From Pseudomonas aegrilactucae (GTDB lineage: Bacteria > Pseudomonadota > Gammaproteobacteria > Pseudomonadales > Pseudomonadaceae), in NCBI RefSeq assembly GCF_019168305.1, contig NZ_JAHTBI010000045.1, positions 21,751 through 85,750 on the forward strand: a stretch of 64,000 nucleotides of DNA, in the 5' to 3' direction. The translations under genes were made by a program, and so were the position numbers. Below, piece after piece: positions 45,918-54,396 of this stretch (the stretch's first letter is position 1; each line of letters begins with the position of its first letter). The notes under the pieces are model-generated. The model was not told the DNA's origin. It saw only the letters and a program-made list of their open reading frames with translations, and made no database searches.

Positions 45918-45951
45918 AAAAAGGCCGGTGTCTCGCGACACCGGCCTTTTT
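45918..45951. terminator. Bidirectional terminator between the autotransporter and cheR genes
   Basis: A 15-bp perfect stem (AAAAAGGCCGGTGTC / GACACCGGCCTTTTT) with a 4-base loop and T-tracts on both strands lies between the two convergent genes. Confidence 0.95.
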
Positions 45952-45955
45952 CGTT

Positions 45956-46783
45956 TCACTTGGCCTGGTAGATGATACCCGGGCTGCACTGCACCATCTG
46001 GTAATGCTCAGGCAGACCATTGAGCGCTTCGGACGCCCCCAGGAACAGGTAGCCCCCCGGCTTGAGCGTACTGTGGATACGCAGCAGGATGTCTTTCTTG
46101 ACCTGCGCCGAGAAGTAGATGAGCACGTTACGGCAGAACACGATGTCGAACTTGCCCAGGCTCGCGTAGCTGTCGAGCAGGTTGAACGAGCGGAACTCCA
46201 CACGGCTGCGAATCGGCGCCTTGATCGCCCAACGCCCCGGCCCCTTGGGGTCGAAATAACGCTGCAGACGCTCTTGCGACAAACCCCGAGCAATTGCCAG
46301 GCTGTCGTACTCACCGGTCTTGCAGTTGGCCAGCATCGAACCGGACAGATCGGTGGCAACGATCTGCGCCCCCATCTTCAACTGGCCGATGTTGCTGCGC
46401 TCGAACTCGTCGATGGCCATGGAAATCGAATACGGCTCCTGCCCCGAGGAACAGGCCGCCGACCAGATCCGCAGGCGCTGCCCCGGGTTGGCCTTGACCT
46501 GCTCGGGCAACACCTTGTTCTTCAGTACCTCGAACGGATAGGTGTCGCGAAACCACAGGGTTTCGTTGGTGGTCATGGCATCGACCACTTGCTCGCGCAA
46601 CCCACTGCGCGGCTGAGTCTGGATACGCTGGACCAGCTCACTCAACGACTTGATGCCCTGCTGCTCCATCAGCTTGTTGAGACGGCTGGACACCAGGTAC
46701 TGCTTATTTTCGCCCAGCAGGATGCCACAGGCTTTTTCCAGGAAGACCCGGAACTGTTCGAAATCCAAATTACCCGTAGACAA
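45956..46783 (-). CDS. cheR: Chemotaxis protein methyltransferase CheR
   Basis: CheR (275 aa) methylates glutamates on chemoreceptors using S-adenosylmethionine. There is an N-terminal helical domain (about 1-80) and a SAM-binding fold (about 85-275) with LRIWSAACSSGQEPYS and the motif DIVFCRNVLIYF. The apparent start is TTG at 46783 with GAGG 8 bases upstream; no in-frame ATG gives a better N-terminus. It follows cheV by 51 bases with a hairpin between, a usual flagellar-cluster pair (cheV-cheR) in Pseudomonas. Confidence 0.95.
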   Translation of the reverse strand: MSTGNLDFEQFRVFLEKACGILLGENKQYLVSSRLNKLMEQQGIKSLSELVQRIQTQPRSGLREQVVDAMTTNETLWFRDTYPFEVLKNKVLPEQVKANPGQRLRIWSAACSSGQEPYSISMAIDEFERSNIGQLKMGAQIVATDLSGSMLANCKTGEYDSLAIARGLSQERLQRYFDPKGPGRWAIKAPIRSRVEFRSFNLLDSYASLGKFDIVFCRNVLIYFSAQVKKDILLRIHSTLKPGGYLFLGASEALNGLPEHYQMVQCSPGIIYQAK

Positions 46784-46811
46784 TGATGCCGCCTCTTAAA
46801 TCATGTGTAAC

Positions 46812-46832
46812 GCCAGGGGCAACGCCCCTGGC
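46812..46832 (-). terminator. Hairpin between cheV and cheR
   Basis: GCCAGGGGC and GCCCCTGGC form a perfect 9-bp stem with a 3-base loop, 2 bases after the cheV stop. Without a T-run it may attenuate transcription into cheR. Confidence 0.5.
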
Positions 46833-46834
46833 CG

Positions 46835-47764
46835 TTAGTGCGTGGACTTGATGCGGTCGACCACACGTTGCGCCAGGTCGTCCGGCCGGAACTTGGCGAG
46901 AAAATCATCCGCGCCCACTTTCTTGACCATCGCCTGGTTGAAGACGCCAGACAGCGAAGTATGCAGGATGATGTGCAACTTTTGCATGCGCGGGTCGCTA
47001 CGGATTGCGGCGGTCAGCGTATAGCCGTCCATTTCCGGCATCTCGATGTCGGAAATCATCATCAGAAACTCTTCTTCCGGGCGCTTGCCCTCGTCCACCA
47101 GCTTGCGCAGGTAGTCCAGCGCCTGGCGACCGTCGTTGAGCGCCACCACCTCGACCCCGACCGTCTGCAGGCAACGGCTGACCTGCTTGCGTGCGACCGA
47201 GGAGTCGTCCACCGTCAGCACCCGCAGCGAGACCGCCTTGCCCTGCACGTCGGCATCCACCACGCCCGCCGAGATGGACTCGGAGGTGGGTGACACTTCG
47301 GCGAGGATCTTCTCCACGTCGATGATCTCGACCATCTTGTTGTCGACCCGGGTGACCGCCGTCAGATAATGGTCGCGCCCGGTGCCCTTGGGTGGCGGAT
47401 GGATCTCTTCCCAGTTCATGTTGACGATGCGCTCGACCGAGTGCACCAGGAAGCCCTGGGTCTTGGTGTTGTACTCGGTGATGATCACGAAGCTCTTGCC
47501 GATATCTTCACTCAGACCGGGCATGCCGATCGCCATCGCCAGATCCAGGATCGGGATGGTTGCCCCACGAATACTCGCCACACCGCGCACCACCGGGTTG
47601 GACTTGGGCATGATGGTCAGGTTGGGGCATTGCAGCACCTCCCGTACCTTGAACACGTTGATCCCATACAGCTGATCGCCATTGAGACGAAACAGCAGCA
47701 GCTCGAGACGGTTCTGCCCTACCAGTTGTGTGCGCTGGTTTACCGAATCCATTACACCAGCCAT
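46835..47764 (-). CDS. cheV: Chemotaxis coupling protein CheV (CheW + receiver)
   Basis: CheV (309 aa) couples chemoreceptors to CheA and can be phosphorylated for adaptation. The CheW-like domain (about 12-165) includes VVRGVASIRGATIPILDL. The receiver domain (about 178-305) has the acidic pair VDDSS and phospho-acceptor Asp239 (MISDIEMPEMDG). The start MAGVMDSVNQ at 47764 is preceded by AAGGAG 7 bases upstream; the longer in-frame reading would run into the flgA promoter region. It is divergent from flgA. Confidence 0.95.
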   Translation of the reverse strand: MAGVMDSVNQRTQLVGQNRLELLLFRLNGDQLYGINVFKVREVLQCPNLTIMPKSNPVVRGVASIRGATIPILDLAMAIGMPGLSEDIGKSFVIITEYNTKTQGFLVHSVERIVNMNWEEIHPPPKGTGRDHYLTAVTRVDNKMVEIIDVEKILAEVSPTSESISAGVVDADVQGKAVSLRVLTVDDSSVARKQVSRCLQTVGVEVVALNDGRQALDYLRKLVDEGKRPEEEFLMMISDIEMPEMDGYTLTAAIRSDPRMQKLHIILHTSLSGVFNQAMVKKVGADDFLAKFRPDDLAQRVVDRIKSTH

Positions 47765-47803
47765 GCCAGACTCCTTAACCAAAAGCCTGCGTTTCGTACC
47801 AGT

Positions 47804-47818
47804 CGGCACGCGCCTTGC
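47804..47818 (+). promoter_or_regulatory. RpoN promoter for flgA
   Basis: CGGCAC-N5-TTGC with exact GG-N10-GC spacing. The predicted start of transcription (about 12 bases after GC) falls at or next to the flgA ATG at 47831. Confidence 0.75.
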
Positions 47819-47830
47819 TTTTTTAACTGT

Positions 47831-48583
47831 ATGAACACGAAAACGACATTTTTTCGACGCCTGACTCGCCACCTGCCCGGCATCCTTGCTGCGCTGTGCC
47901 TGCTGGCCCCTGGCGTTCGAACTCTGGCTGACGCTTTCACCTTGCCTGAACAGCTTATCGGTGTCACTCAGGGGTTTCTTGAATTCACAGTTGAGGATTA
48001 TCTGGCAACCAGCCAGACCGAAGGCCGTTTCGAGATCCAGGTCAACACCCTCGACCCGCGCCTACGCATGCCGCTGTGCGACCAGCAACTCGGTGCAACC
48101 CTGGAAAGCCCCGCGCAGCCGCTGGGCCGCGTGACCGTGCGGGTGCGCTGCGACGGTAGCTCGCCGTGGACGGTATTCGTGCCGGCCCAGGTACGCCTGT
48201 TTCGCAATGTGGTCACCGTCAGCCGCCCGCTCAAGCGCGAAAGCGTGGTGGGCGAACAGGACGTGAGCCTGCGCGAGCGCGACGTGGGCATGCTCAATCA
48301 GGGCTACCTGACCAGCCTCGACCAGGCCGTCGGGTTGAAGGTCATCCGACCGACGGTCATCGATCAGGTGCTCACGCCCCTGCATCTTGAACAGGCCGAG
48401 GTGGTGCGCAAGGGCGATCATGTGGTCATCGTTGCCCGCAGTGGCACCCTGAGCGTGCGCATGCCGGGTGAGGCACTGAGCAAAGGTGGCATCAGCGAGC
48501 AGATACGGGTGCGCAATCTCAACTCCAAGCGCGTGGTCAAGGCCAGGGTCACCGGGCCGGGCCAGGTGGAAGTGGCCATGTGA
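47831..48583 (+). CDS. flgA: Flagellar P-ring chaperone FlgA
   Basis: FlgA (250 aa) is a periplasmic chaperone for FlgI assembly. It has a signal peptide (RHLPGILAALCLLAPGVRTLADA). The C-terminal SAF domain is recognisable in RPLKRESVVGEQDVSLRERDVG and GLKVIRPTVIDQVLT, with the ending VRNLNSKRVVKARVTGPGQVEV (read in parts). The ATG at 47831 has no ribosome-binding site upstream, and the RpoN box implies a very short or absent leader. No other in-frame ATG precedes the signal peptide. It is divergent from cheV. Confidence 0.93.
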   Translation: MNTKTTFFRRLTRHLPGILAALCLLAPGVRTLADAFTLPEQLIGVTQGFLEFTVEDYLATSQTEGRFEIQVNTLDPRLRMPLCDQQLGATLESPAQPLGRVTVRVRCDGSSPWTVFVPAQVRLFRNVVTVSRPLKRESVVGEQDVSLRERDVGMLNQGYLTSLDQAVGLKVIRPTVIDQVLTPLHLEQAEVVRKGDHVVIVARSGTLSVRMPGEALSKGGISEQIRVRNLNSKRVVKARVTGPGQVEVAM

Positions 48584-48694
48584 GGTGTGTCACGAAGCAG
48601 GATCAAACAAGGCTGGCGATCAGGAACCGCTTTTCCTAAACTGTGTCGAAACGGGTTGATGGACTTGCCGCGCAAGCTGCTTTGCATTTGCGTC

Positions 48695-48721
48695 TAAAGT
48701 TTCTTTCGGGTTGGCCGAAAA
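48695..48721 (+). promoter_or_regulatory. FliA (sigma-28) promoter for flgM
   Basis: TAAAGTTT-N11-GCCGAAAA differs from the consensus TAAAGTTT-N11-GCCGATAA by one base, about 38 bases upstream of the flgM ATG. Confidence 0.9.
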
Positions 48722-48758
48722 CAAGGCAAGCGTCCAAACACCCAGAGGTTTTCTGATC

Positions 48759-49070
48759 ATGGTCATCGACTTCAGTCGTTTGAGTAACAGCCCGTCCGTA
48801 ACGGGCGGCGTGCGCACCGGCAACAGCCAGGAAAGCAGCGCCACCACCCGCACCAGCACCAGCGCTACCGAGGCTGGGCAAAGCGGCGAAGCAGTACATC
48901 TGAGCCACGAGGCTCAGCAGTTGCAGCAGGTCAGCGACAAGCTGCGCGACCAGCCGATCGTCAACAGCGCCCGTGTGGCGGAGTTGAAACAGGCCATCGC
49001 AGACGGCAGCTACCAGGTCGACGCCAACCGTGTCGCCAGCAAACTGCTTAATTTCGAAGCCCAGCGCTAG
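48759..49070 (+). CDS. flgM: Anti-sigma-28 factor FlgM
   Basis: FlgM (103 aa) holds FliA inactive until hook completion, when it is exported. The N-terminus is Ser/Thr-rich and disordered ([12 protein letters not shown]). The conserved C-terminal helices appear as [20 protein letters not shown] and [16 protein letters not shown]. The start MVIDFSRL at 48759 is used. Its own FliA promoter gives the usual autoregulatory loop, and HsbA is a known partner of FlgM in P. aeruginosa, so both halves of that switch lie in this window. Confidence 0.95.
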   Translation: MVIDFSRLSNSPSVTGGVRTGNSQESSATTRTSTSATEAGQSGEAVHLSHEAQQLQQVSDKLRDQPIVNSARVAELKQAIADGSYQVDANRVASKLLNFEAQR

Positions 49071-49116
49071 CCCTCTGGCGCGCTGACTTCAGGACGCTAA
49101 AACCAAGAGCCAGCCA

Positions 49117-49584
49117 ATGCACGACACTACTCTGCTGCAACTGATCGAAGACGATATTGCTCCAGCGCAACAACTGCTCGAGTTGTTGCAGGCTGAAGCC
49201 GTGGCCCTTCACGGCCGCGACATGCCATTGCTGGAGAACATCCTGGCCCGCAAGCAATCGCTGGTGGTGCTGCTCGATCAGGGTGGGCGGCGGCGTAGCC
49301 AGCACCTTGCAAGCCTGGGCCTGAGCCCGGACCGCGAGGGCGTGATCGCCCTTGCCGAGCAGTCCGACCTGGGTGCAACGCTGATCGAGCAACTCGACGT
49401 GCTGGCCGCACTGATGAACGACTGCCAGGCGGTGAATGCCCGTAACGGCCACGCCATCCAGCTTCAGCAGAGCACCACGCAGAACCAGATCCAGATCCTC
49501 ATGGGCGGCGAATCGCCGTCGCTCTACGATGCCCGTGGCTCGACATCGCCACTGGCCAAGCCTCGTGCACTCAGCCAGGCGTGA
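49117..49584 (+). CDS. flgN: Flagellar export chaperone FlgN
   Basis: FlgN (155 aa) is the helical chaperone for the hook-filament junction proteins FlgK and FlgL. It opens MHDTTLLQLIEDDIAPAQQL and has the internal helix LENILARKQSLVVLLDQ, typical for the FlgN family. It follows flgM by 46 bases, the usual flgMN pair. The C-terminal segment (STTQNQIQILMGGESPSLYD) fits the family's mobile tail. Confidence 0.94.
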   Translation: MHDTTLLQLIEDDIAPAQQLLELLQAEAVALHGRDMPLLENILARKQSLVVLLDQGGRRRSQHLASLGLSPDREGVIALAEQSDLGATLIEQLDVLAALMNDCQAVNARNGHAIQLQQSTTQNQIQILMGGESPSLYDARGSTSPLAKPRALSQA

Positions 49585-49611
49585 CCCCCTCTATCAAGGC
49601 ACGAATCATGC

Positions 49612-49626
49612 TGGCAGAATGCTAGC
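49612..49626 (+). promoter_or_regulatory. Weak possible RpoN box before flgZ
   Basis: TGGCAG-N5-TAGC keeps GG-N10-GC but departs from TTGC at -12. It lies about 39 bases upstream of the flgZ GTG. Read-through from flgMN is an alternative. Confidence 0.3.
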
Positions 49627-49664
49627 ACTTGCCTGTGTCGTTTTTGCCTGGAGATTCATCAACC

Positions 49665-50408
49665 GTGTTCAATGACGAAGAAGCTCCTCAGCCTCCGAAG
49701 GTGCTCACTACGCCTTTGGAAATTGCCGCTCACCTGCGGATGCTGCAAGAGAGCCATGACCCACTGATCATCACGTTCCCTGAACGTAGCCAGCGCTTCC
49801 AGAGTTATGTGGTGGAAGTGGACCGGGACAGCAACAGCATGGCCCTGGATGAAATGATCCCGCGTGAGGGCGAGCGTTTCCTCGAAAACGGCGAACCCTT
49901 TCGCATCGAAGGTTTCCACGACGGCGTGCGTATTGCCTGGGACTGCGACACTCCCTTGAGCATCAGCAGCTCGGACGGCGCACGCTGCTACCGCGGCAGC
50001 CTGCCGCTGGAAGTGACCTACCATCAACGCCGCAATGCGTTCCGCGCCGCCTTGAAGCTGTCGCAGTTGGTGGATGTATTCCTGGACGGTGAAAAACTGC
50101 GCGGCGATCACCCGCTTAAAGGCAAGCTGCTGGATATCTCTGCCACCGGCTGCAAATTGCGCTTCGAAGGCAACGTCGAAGAGCGCCTGCAACTGGGCCA
50201 GGTCTACGAGAAGTTCGCCACCGGCATGCCACTGGGCCTGTCCCAGGTGATGGTTGAACTGCGCCATCTGCACGTTGAAGAACGCCTGAACGCCACCTTT
50301 GCTGGCGTGCGCTTTCATAACCTGAACGGTCAGATGTCTCGCAAGATCGAAAGCTTCGTGTACCAGTTGCAGCGTGAAGCACGTCGTTTCGACAAAGACG
50401 ACTACTGA
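49665..50408 (+). CDS. flgZ: c-di-GMP-responsive flagellar brake protein FlgZ (YcgR family, PilZ domain)
   Basis: FlgZ (247 aa) has an N-terminal YcgR/PilZN domain (about 15-115) and a C-terminal PilZ domain (about 120-240). The two c-di-GMP-binding motifs are visible: RxxxR in QRRNAFR, and DxSxxG in [10 protein letters not shown]. When bound to c-di-GMP such proteins slow or bias the flagellar motor; in P. putida and P. fluorescens the gene lies next to flgMN. The start is GTG at 49665 ([11 protein letters not shown]) with GGAG 11 bases upstream, chosen over an ATG 12 codons earlier for length and conservation. Confidence 0.93.
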   Translation: MFNDEEAPQPPKVLTTPLEIAAHLRMLQESHDPLIITFPERSQRFQSYVVEVDRDSNSMALDEMIPREGERFLENGEPFRIEGFHDGVRIAWDCDTPLSISSSDGARCYRGSLPLEVTYHQRRNAFRAALKLSQLVDVFLDGEKLRGDHPLKGKLLDISATGCKLRFEGNVEERLQLGQVYEKFATGMPLGLSQVMVELRHLHVEERLNATFAGVRFHNLNGQMSRKIESFVYQLQREARRFDKDDY

Positions 50409-50414
50409 TCCCGG

Positions 50415-50441
50415 CGCCGGCTCCTGCAACAGGAGCCGGCG
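50415..50441. terminator. Hairpin between flgZ and the MFS gene
   Basis: CGCCGGCTCCTG and CAGGAGCCGGCG form a perfect 12-bp stem with a 3-base loop between the two convergent genes. Confidence 0.7.
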
Positions 50442-50448
50442 AACTGTG

Positions 50449-51795
50449 TCACTTACCCCCCGATACCGGTCTCGCGGGCTCACCCTCCTCCACCGCCTCG
50501 CCCTTGCCGTCTTCTGCCTCGGTATCCTCAGCGCCCACCGGCGCCTGCATCTGATCCTGCACTACCTGCTCATCGACCCGCGGGTCGAGTGCCGCCGACA
50601 ACGGCGAGCCAGCGGCCGGCATGGCCACGTGCTGCAGCGGCGCATCGTCGACCTGGTGCAGATTGGTGACCGCCTTGGGGCGAATGCGCCATACCAGCAC
50701 CAGCGCGAAGAAACTGAAGAAGGCATACAGCATCTGGTCACCCAGGGTCTTCATCAGCACGCCCGCCACCAGTGGCCCGATACTCGCCCCCACGCCGTAG
50801 GTCACCAGCAGCATCGCCGTCAACGATACCCGTCGCTCGCTCTCCACATGATCGTTGGAAAACGCCACCGCCAGCGGATACAGGCAAAACTGCAGCAGCG
50901 ACACTGCAAAACCGGTAATGAACAGCACCTCCAGCGGCACACTGGGCAAGATCGCCAGCGGCAAGGCCGCTACTGCCAGCCCCATGGCCACGCTGCGGAT
51001 CAATACCGCCCGGTCGTAGCGGTCCGACAACCACCCCAGCGGCCACTGCACCAGCAGGCCGGCGAAGATGCAGCAGCCCATGAACACACCCACCTGCTCG
51101 GTGCTCAAGCCCTGCTTGGAGGCATACAACGGCGCCAGGCCGTAGAACGACCCGACGATCAGCCCCGCCCCCAGTACCGTGCTCAATGACTGTGGCACCC
51201 GCTTGATGAAGAACTTCGGCTCCATCGGTGCAGGACGCAACGGCGCCGGGTGAATGCGCCGCGTCAGCGCCACGGGCACCAGGCACAGCGCGAAACACAT
51301 TGCTACCAGCATCAGCAGCTCAAGCCCCAGCTGCGGATGAACGACCAGGATCAACTGACCGAGCACCAGACCCAGGTAGGAAGCGATCATGTAGCCGCTG
51401 AACACTGCGCCGCGCTGCTTGGCGTCGGCCTGCTCATTGAGCCAGCTCTCGATGACCATGTACTGGCACATCATGCCCAAGCCCACCACCACCCGCAGCA
51501 TCAGCCAGGCGGGCAACCAACTGACCAGGCCATGGCCGAGCACCGCAGCGCCGACAATGCCGGCGCACGTGGCATAGGCACGTATGTGCCCGACCCGCGC
51601 GATCAGCCGGTGGCCGATCTTGCCACCCAGTGCCAAGCCGAAGTAGTTGGCTGCCATCAGGGCACCCACCCACAGGCTGTCCACCTGGTCGGCCGCCAGC
51701 CGCAGGGCCAGGTAGGTACTCAACAGGCCGGAACCGATCAACATCATCAATGCGGCGAAATACAGCGCGCGAAAAGACTTCCAGATAGTTCGCAT
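50449..51795 (-). CDS. MFS transporter
   Basis: The 448-aa product has about 12 hydrophobic segments between residues 10 and 385 (FAALMMLIGSGLLSTYLAL, VLGAGLIVGSFYGLAPLYA, LLVTYGVGASIGPLVAGVL). The loop sequence WLSDRYDRAVLIRS matches the MFS signature between helices. The cytoplasmic C-terminal tail (about 390-448) is hydrophilic and acidic (VGAEDTEAEDGKGEAVEEGE), longer than usual. It resembles the YcaD-like uncharacterised drug/metabolite transporters. The substrate cannot be told. It converges on flgZ. Confidence 0.85.
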   Translation of the reverse strand: MRTIWKSFRALYFAALMMLIGSGLLSTYLALRLAADQVDSLWVGALMAANYFGLALGGKIGHRLIARVGHIRAYATCAGIVGAAVLGHGLVSWLPAWLMLRVVVGLGMMCQYMVIESWLNEQADAKQRGAVFSGYMIASYLGLVLGQLILVVHPQLGLELLMLVAMCFALCLVPVALTRRIHPAPLRPAPMEPKFFIKRVPQSLSTVLGAGLIVGSFYGLAPLYASKQGLSTEQVGVFMGCCIFAGLLVQWPLGWLSDRYDRAVLIRSVAMGLAVAALPLAILPSVPLEVLFITGFAVSLLQFCLYPLAVAFSNDHVESERRVSLTAMLLVTYGVGASIGPLVAGVLMKTLGDQMLYAFFSFFALVLVWRIRPKAVTNLHQVDDAPLQHVAMPAAGSPLSAALDPRVDEQVVQDQMQAPVGAEDTEAEDGKGEAVEEGEPARPVSGGK

Positions 51796-51880
51796 CAGCG
51801 TCCCTGAGGGCCCCTTGAGCAGGTTGAAAAACTGCTTGAAAGCATAAGTGATAAATCCTTCGGTACCCCGTGCCTGGCAT

Positions 51881-51928
51881 AAAAAAAACAGGTGTCAAAG
51901 CATGACCCCTGATCATGTTCGGCACCTG
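51881..51928 (-). terminator. Terminator of the glutamine-synthetase-like gene
   Basis: On the minus strand CAGGTG and CACCTG pair, with an inner stem CATGA / TCATG, followed by eight T residues, about 40 bases past the stop. Confidence 0.75.
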
Positions 51929-51969
51929 CCCTTTCTACCCTTGCACCAGGCGGCATTGCCGCCCCGGAG

Positions 51970-53313
51970 TTACGCCTGCGCAGCCAGCACGCGCCGCTCC
52001 CACGGGGTGATCTCGTCAAGGAAGCTGGTCAGCTCCATCGTCTTGGACGCGATGTAGCCTTCGATGAACTCGCTGCCAAACAGTTCCCTGGCCAGCGTAC
52101 TGCGTTCGAGCCGCTCCAGTGCAGCATGCAGGGTGCACGGCAGGGAAAGATGCTCAGGCACCTCGAACTCGCCCTGGATCGCCGGCGCCGGCTGCAACTG
52201 CTGCTCGATGCCGTACAGGCCGGCGGCAAGGCTGGCAGCGATGGCCAGGTACGGATTGCTGTCGGCGCCGGGCAAACGGTTCTCGACCCGGCGTGCCACC
52301 GGTGCGCTGGCAGGGATGCGCAGGCCCGCGGTGCGGTTGTCCTGCGACCAGCAGGCATTATTGGGCGATGCATAGGGATGGCACAGGCGCTGGTAGGAGT
52401 TGACGTTGGGCGCGAACAACGCGGTGAAGTCGGCCATGCAGGCCTGCTGGCCACCGATGAAGTGATAGAAGGCCGGGGTGGGCTGGCCGCTGGCATCGCT
52501 GAACACATTGCGCCCGCTGTCGATCTGCACAACGCTCTGATGGATATGCATGGAGCTGCCAGGGGTCCTGGCCAGCGGTTTGGCCATGCACACCACGGTC
52601 AGACCGTGCTTGAGTGCGACTTCCTTGAGCAGGTGCTTGAACAGCAGGGTCTGGTCGGCCAGCAGCAGCGGATCACCGTGCAGCAGGTTGATCTCGAACT
52701 GACTCACACCCATCTCGTGCATGAACGTATCGCGCGGCAGGCCTAGCGCCGCCATGCTGCGATAGACTTCGCTGAAAAACGGACGCAGGCCATTGTTGGA
52801 GCTGACGCTGAACGCCGAATGACCGTCCTCGCGACGCCCGTCCAGGCCCCGCGGTGGCTGGAACGCCTGGGTAGGGTCGGTATTGGCCGCGAACACGAAG
52901 AACTCCAGCTCGGTCGCCACCACCGGCGCCAGGCCCAGCGCCGCATAGCGCGCGATCACCGCCTTGAGCTGGCCACGGGTCGACAGGCCCGAGCTTTCGC
53001 CACCCAGTTCATTCGCATCGCAGATGGCCAGGGCGCGTGGCTCATCACTCCAGGGCAAACGGTGAACCTGCCCGGGGTCGGCCACCAGGGCCAGGTCGCC
53101 GTCATCGCTGCCGTAAAAACGCGCCGGTGGGTAACCGCCCATGATGCACTGCAGCAGCACACCCCGCGCCATCTGCAGGCGCCGCCCTTCGAGGAAGCCT
53201 TCAGCGGTCATCACCTTGCCGCGCGGCACACCGTTGAGGTCAGGGGTGATGCATTCGATTTCATCAATGCCCGTCAATCGCTCGGCCAGAGAACGTTGGC
53301 CATTGGTCGTCAT
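51970..53313 (-). CDS. Glutamine synthetase family ligase (gamma-glutamylpolyamine synthetase type)
   Basis: The 447-aa product is a GS-fold enzyme: beta-grasp N-terminus (about 15-105) and catalytic domain (about 110-447). Catalytic motifs are visible: VATELEFFVF, SSMHIHQS, NSYQRLCHP and NRTAGLRIP. The length and lack of the adenylylation-site Tyr loop separate it from GlnA. It fits the PuuA/SpuI group that joins glutamate to putrescine or other amines during polyamine catabolism; the amine is not predictable. The start MTTNGQRS at 53313 has AAGGA upstream, within a palindrome at 53323-53340. A much longer upstream reading on this strand overlaps the dehydrogenase gene and is rejected. Confidence 0.88.
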   Translation of the reverse strand: MTTNGQRSLAERLTGIDEIECITPDLNGVPRGKVMTAEGFLEGRRLQMARGVLLQCIMGGYPPARFYGSDDGDLALVADPGQVHRLPWSDEPRALAICDANELGGESSGLSTRGQLKAVIARYAALGLAPVVATELEFFVFAANTDPTQAFQPPRGLDGRREDGHSAFSVSSNNGLRPFFSEVYRSMAALGLPRDTFMHEMGVSQFEINLLHGDPLLLADQTLLFKHLLKEVALKHGLTVVCMAKPLARTPGSSMHIHQSVVQIDSGRNVFSDASGQPTPAFYHFIGGQQACMADFTALFAPNVNSYQRLCHPYASPNNACWSQDNRTAGLRIPASAPVARRVENRLPGADSNPYLAIAASLAAGLYGIEQQLQPAPAIQGEFEVPEHLSLPCTLHAALERLERSTLARELFGSEFIEGYIASKTMELTSFLDEITPWERRVLAAQA

Positions 53314-53322
53314 GACTTGATC

Positions 53323-53340
53323 CTTGTTATTTTTAACAAG
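53323..53340. promoter_or_regulatory. Perfect 18-base palindrome upstream of the GS-like gene
   Basis: CTTGTTA-TTTT-TAACAAG overlaps the ribosome-binding region of the GS-like gene. A related imperfect copy (GTGTTAAAAATATCAAG) lies about 40 bases further upstream (about 53375-53392), as expected for a dimeric operator. Confidence 0.45.
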
Positions 53341-53445
53341 CCGCGAACGGCGACCCCGACAACATAGTCCCGGGGTGTTAAAAATATCAAGCACTGGATC
53401 GCCGGCAGCATCACCCGGCACCACCCCTGGATAGTGAGGTTTCAC

Positions 53446-54396
53446 ATGCAAATAGCCGTGATCGATGACTGGCAACAGGTGGCCGAAGGTGTAGTGGATT
53501 GGACCACCCTGCGCGCCGCGGGCGAGGTGCACTTCCTGCACCACTACACGGCCGACACCGCGACCCTGGCGCAACGCCTGGCGCCCTACCAGGTGATCTG
53601 CGTCATGCGCGAACGCACCGTGTTCGATGCTCAATTGCTCGAGCGCCTGCCCAACCTCAGGCTGATCGCCACCGGCGGGTTGCGCAATGCCGCCATCGAC
53701 CTGCAGGCAGCCCGACGCCTGGGCATCACCGTGGTCGGTACCGACAGCTACAAGCACGCCGCCCCCGAGCTGACCTGGGCCTTGATCATGGCCCTGAGCC
53801 GCAACCTGCTGGGCGAGGCCAATGCGCTGCGCAGCGGCGGCTGGCAGGTGGGCCTGGGCGGTGACCTGCACAGCAGGACCCTGGCAATCCTGGGACTGGG
53901 CAGTATTGGCGAGAAAGTCGCCCGGTTCGGCCAAGCGTTCGGCATGCGCGTCATTGCCTGGAGCCAGAATCTCAGCCAGGCACGCGCCGACGAGGTGGGG
54001 GTCATTCGAGTGGACAAGCAGCAGCTGTTCGCCGAGGCCGACATCCTGTCCATTCACCTGGTGCTCAGTGAACGCAGCCGTGGCCTGGTGGATGCGCAGA
54101 GCCTGGCCTGGATGAAACCCCAGGCGTTGCTGGTGAATACCGCACGTGGTCCGATCGTGGACGAGGCCGCCTTGATCGCCGCATTGCAGAGTGGTCAGTT
54201 GGCAGGCGCGGCACTGGATGTGTTCGAACAGGAACCGCTACCGGCGCAGCATCCGTTTCGCAGCCTGCCCAATGTACTGGCCACGCCGCATATCGGCTAT
54301 GTCACGACGGCCAACTACCGGCAGTTCTATGCTCAGATGATCGAGAGCATCCTGGCGTGGCAGGCAGGCACCCCGGTGCGGGTACTGGGCGCTTGA
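53446..54396 (+). CDS. D-isomer-specific 2-hydroxyacid dehydrogenase
   Basis: The 316-aa NAD(P)-dependent enzyme has the nucleotide-binding motif ILGLGSIGEKVA (about residue 145-156) and the catalytic set Arg (VNTARGPIVDE), Glu (LDVFEQEPLP) and His (ATPHIGYVT). It would reduce a 2-oxoacid or oxidise a D-2-hydroxyacid; the substrate is not predictable. The start MQIAVIDDW at 53446 has GAGG 8 bases upstream. It abuts bkdR tail to tail with no gap, an arrangement that leaves no room for a terminator between them. Confidence 0.9.
   Translation: MQIAVIDDWQQVAEGVVDWTTLRAAGEVHFLHHYTADTATLAQRLAPYQVICVMRERTVFDAQLLERLPNLRLIATGGLRNAAIDLQAARRLGITVVGTDSYKHAAPELTWALIMALSRNLLGEANALRSGGWQVGLGGDLHSRTLAILGLGSIGEKVARFGQAFGMRVIAWSQNLSQARADEVGVIRVDKQQLFAEADILSIHLVLSERSRGLVDAQSLAWMKPQALLVNTARGPIVDEAALIAALQSGQLAGAALDVFEQEPLPAQHPFRSLPNVLATPHIGYVTTANYRQFYAQMIESILAWQAGTPVRVLGA

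Noticed and set aside
47369..47830. Longer reading of flgA starting inside cheV
   Set aside because: The extra residues lie opposite cheV coding sequence and would bury the signal peptide. The ATG at 47831 gives a proper FlgA.
53314..54057. N-terminal extension of the GS-like ligase to 54057
   Set aside because: It would overlap the well-supported dehydrogenase gene on the other strand, and the ligase family starts at MTTNGQ, preceded by AAGGA.
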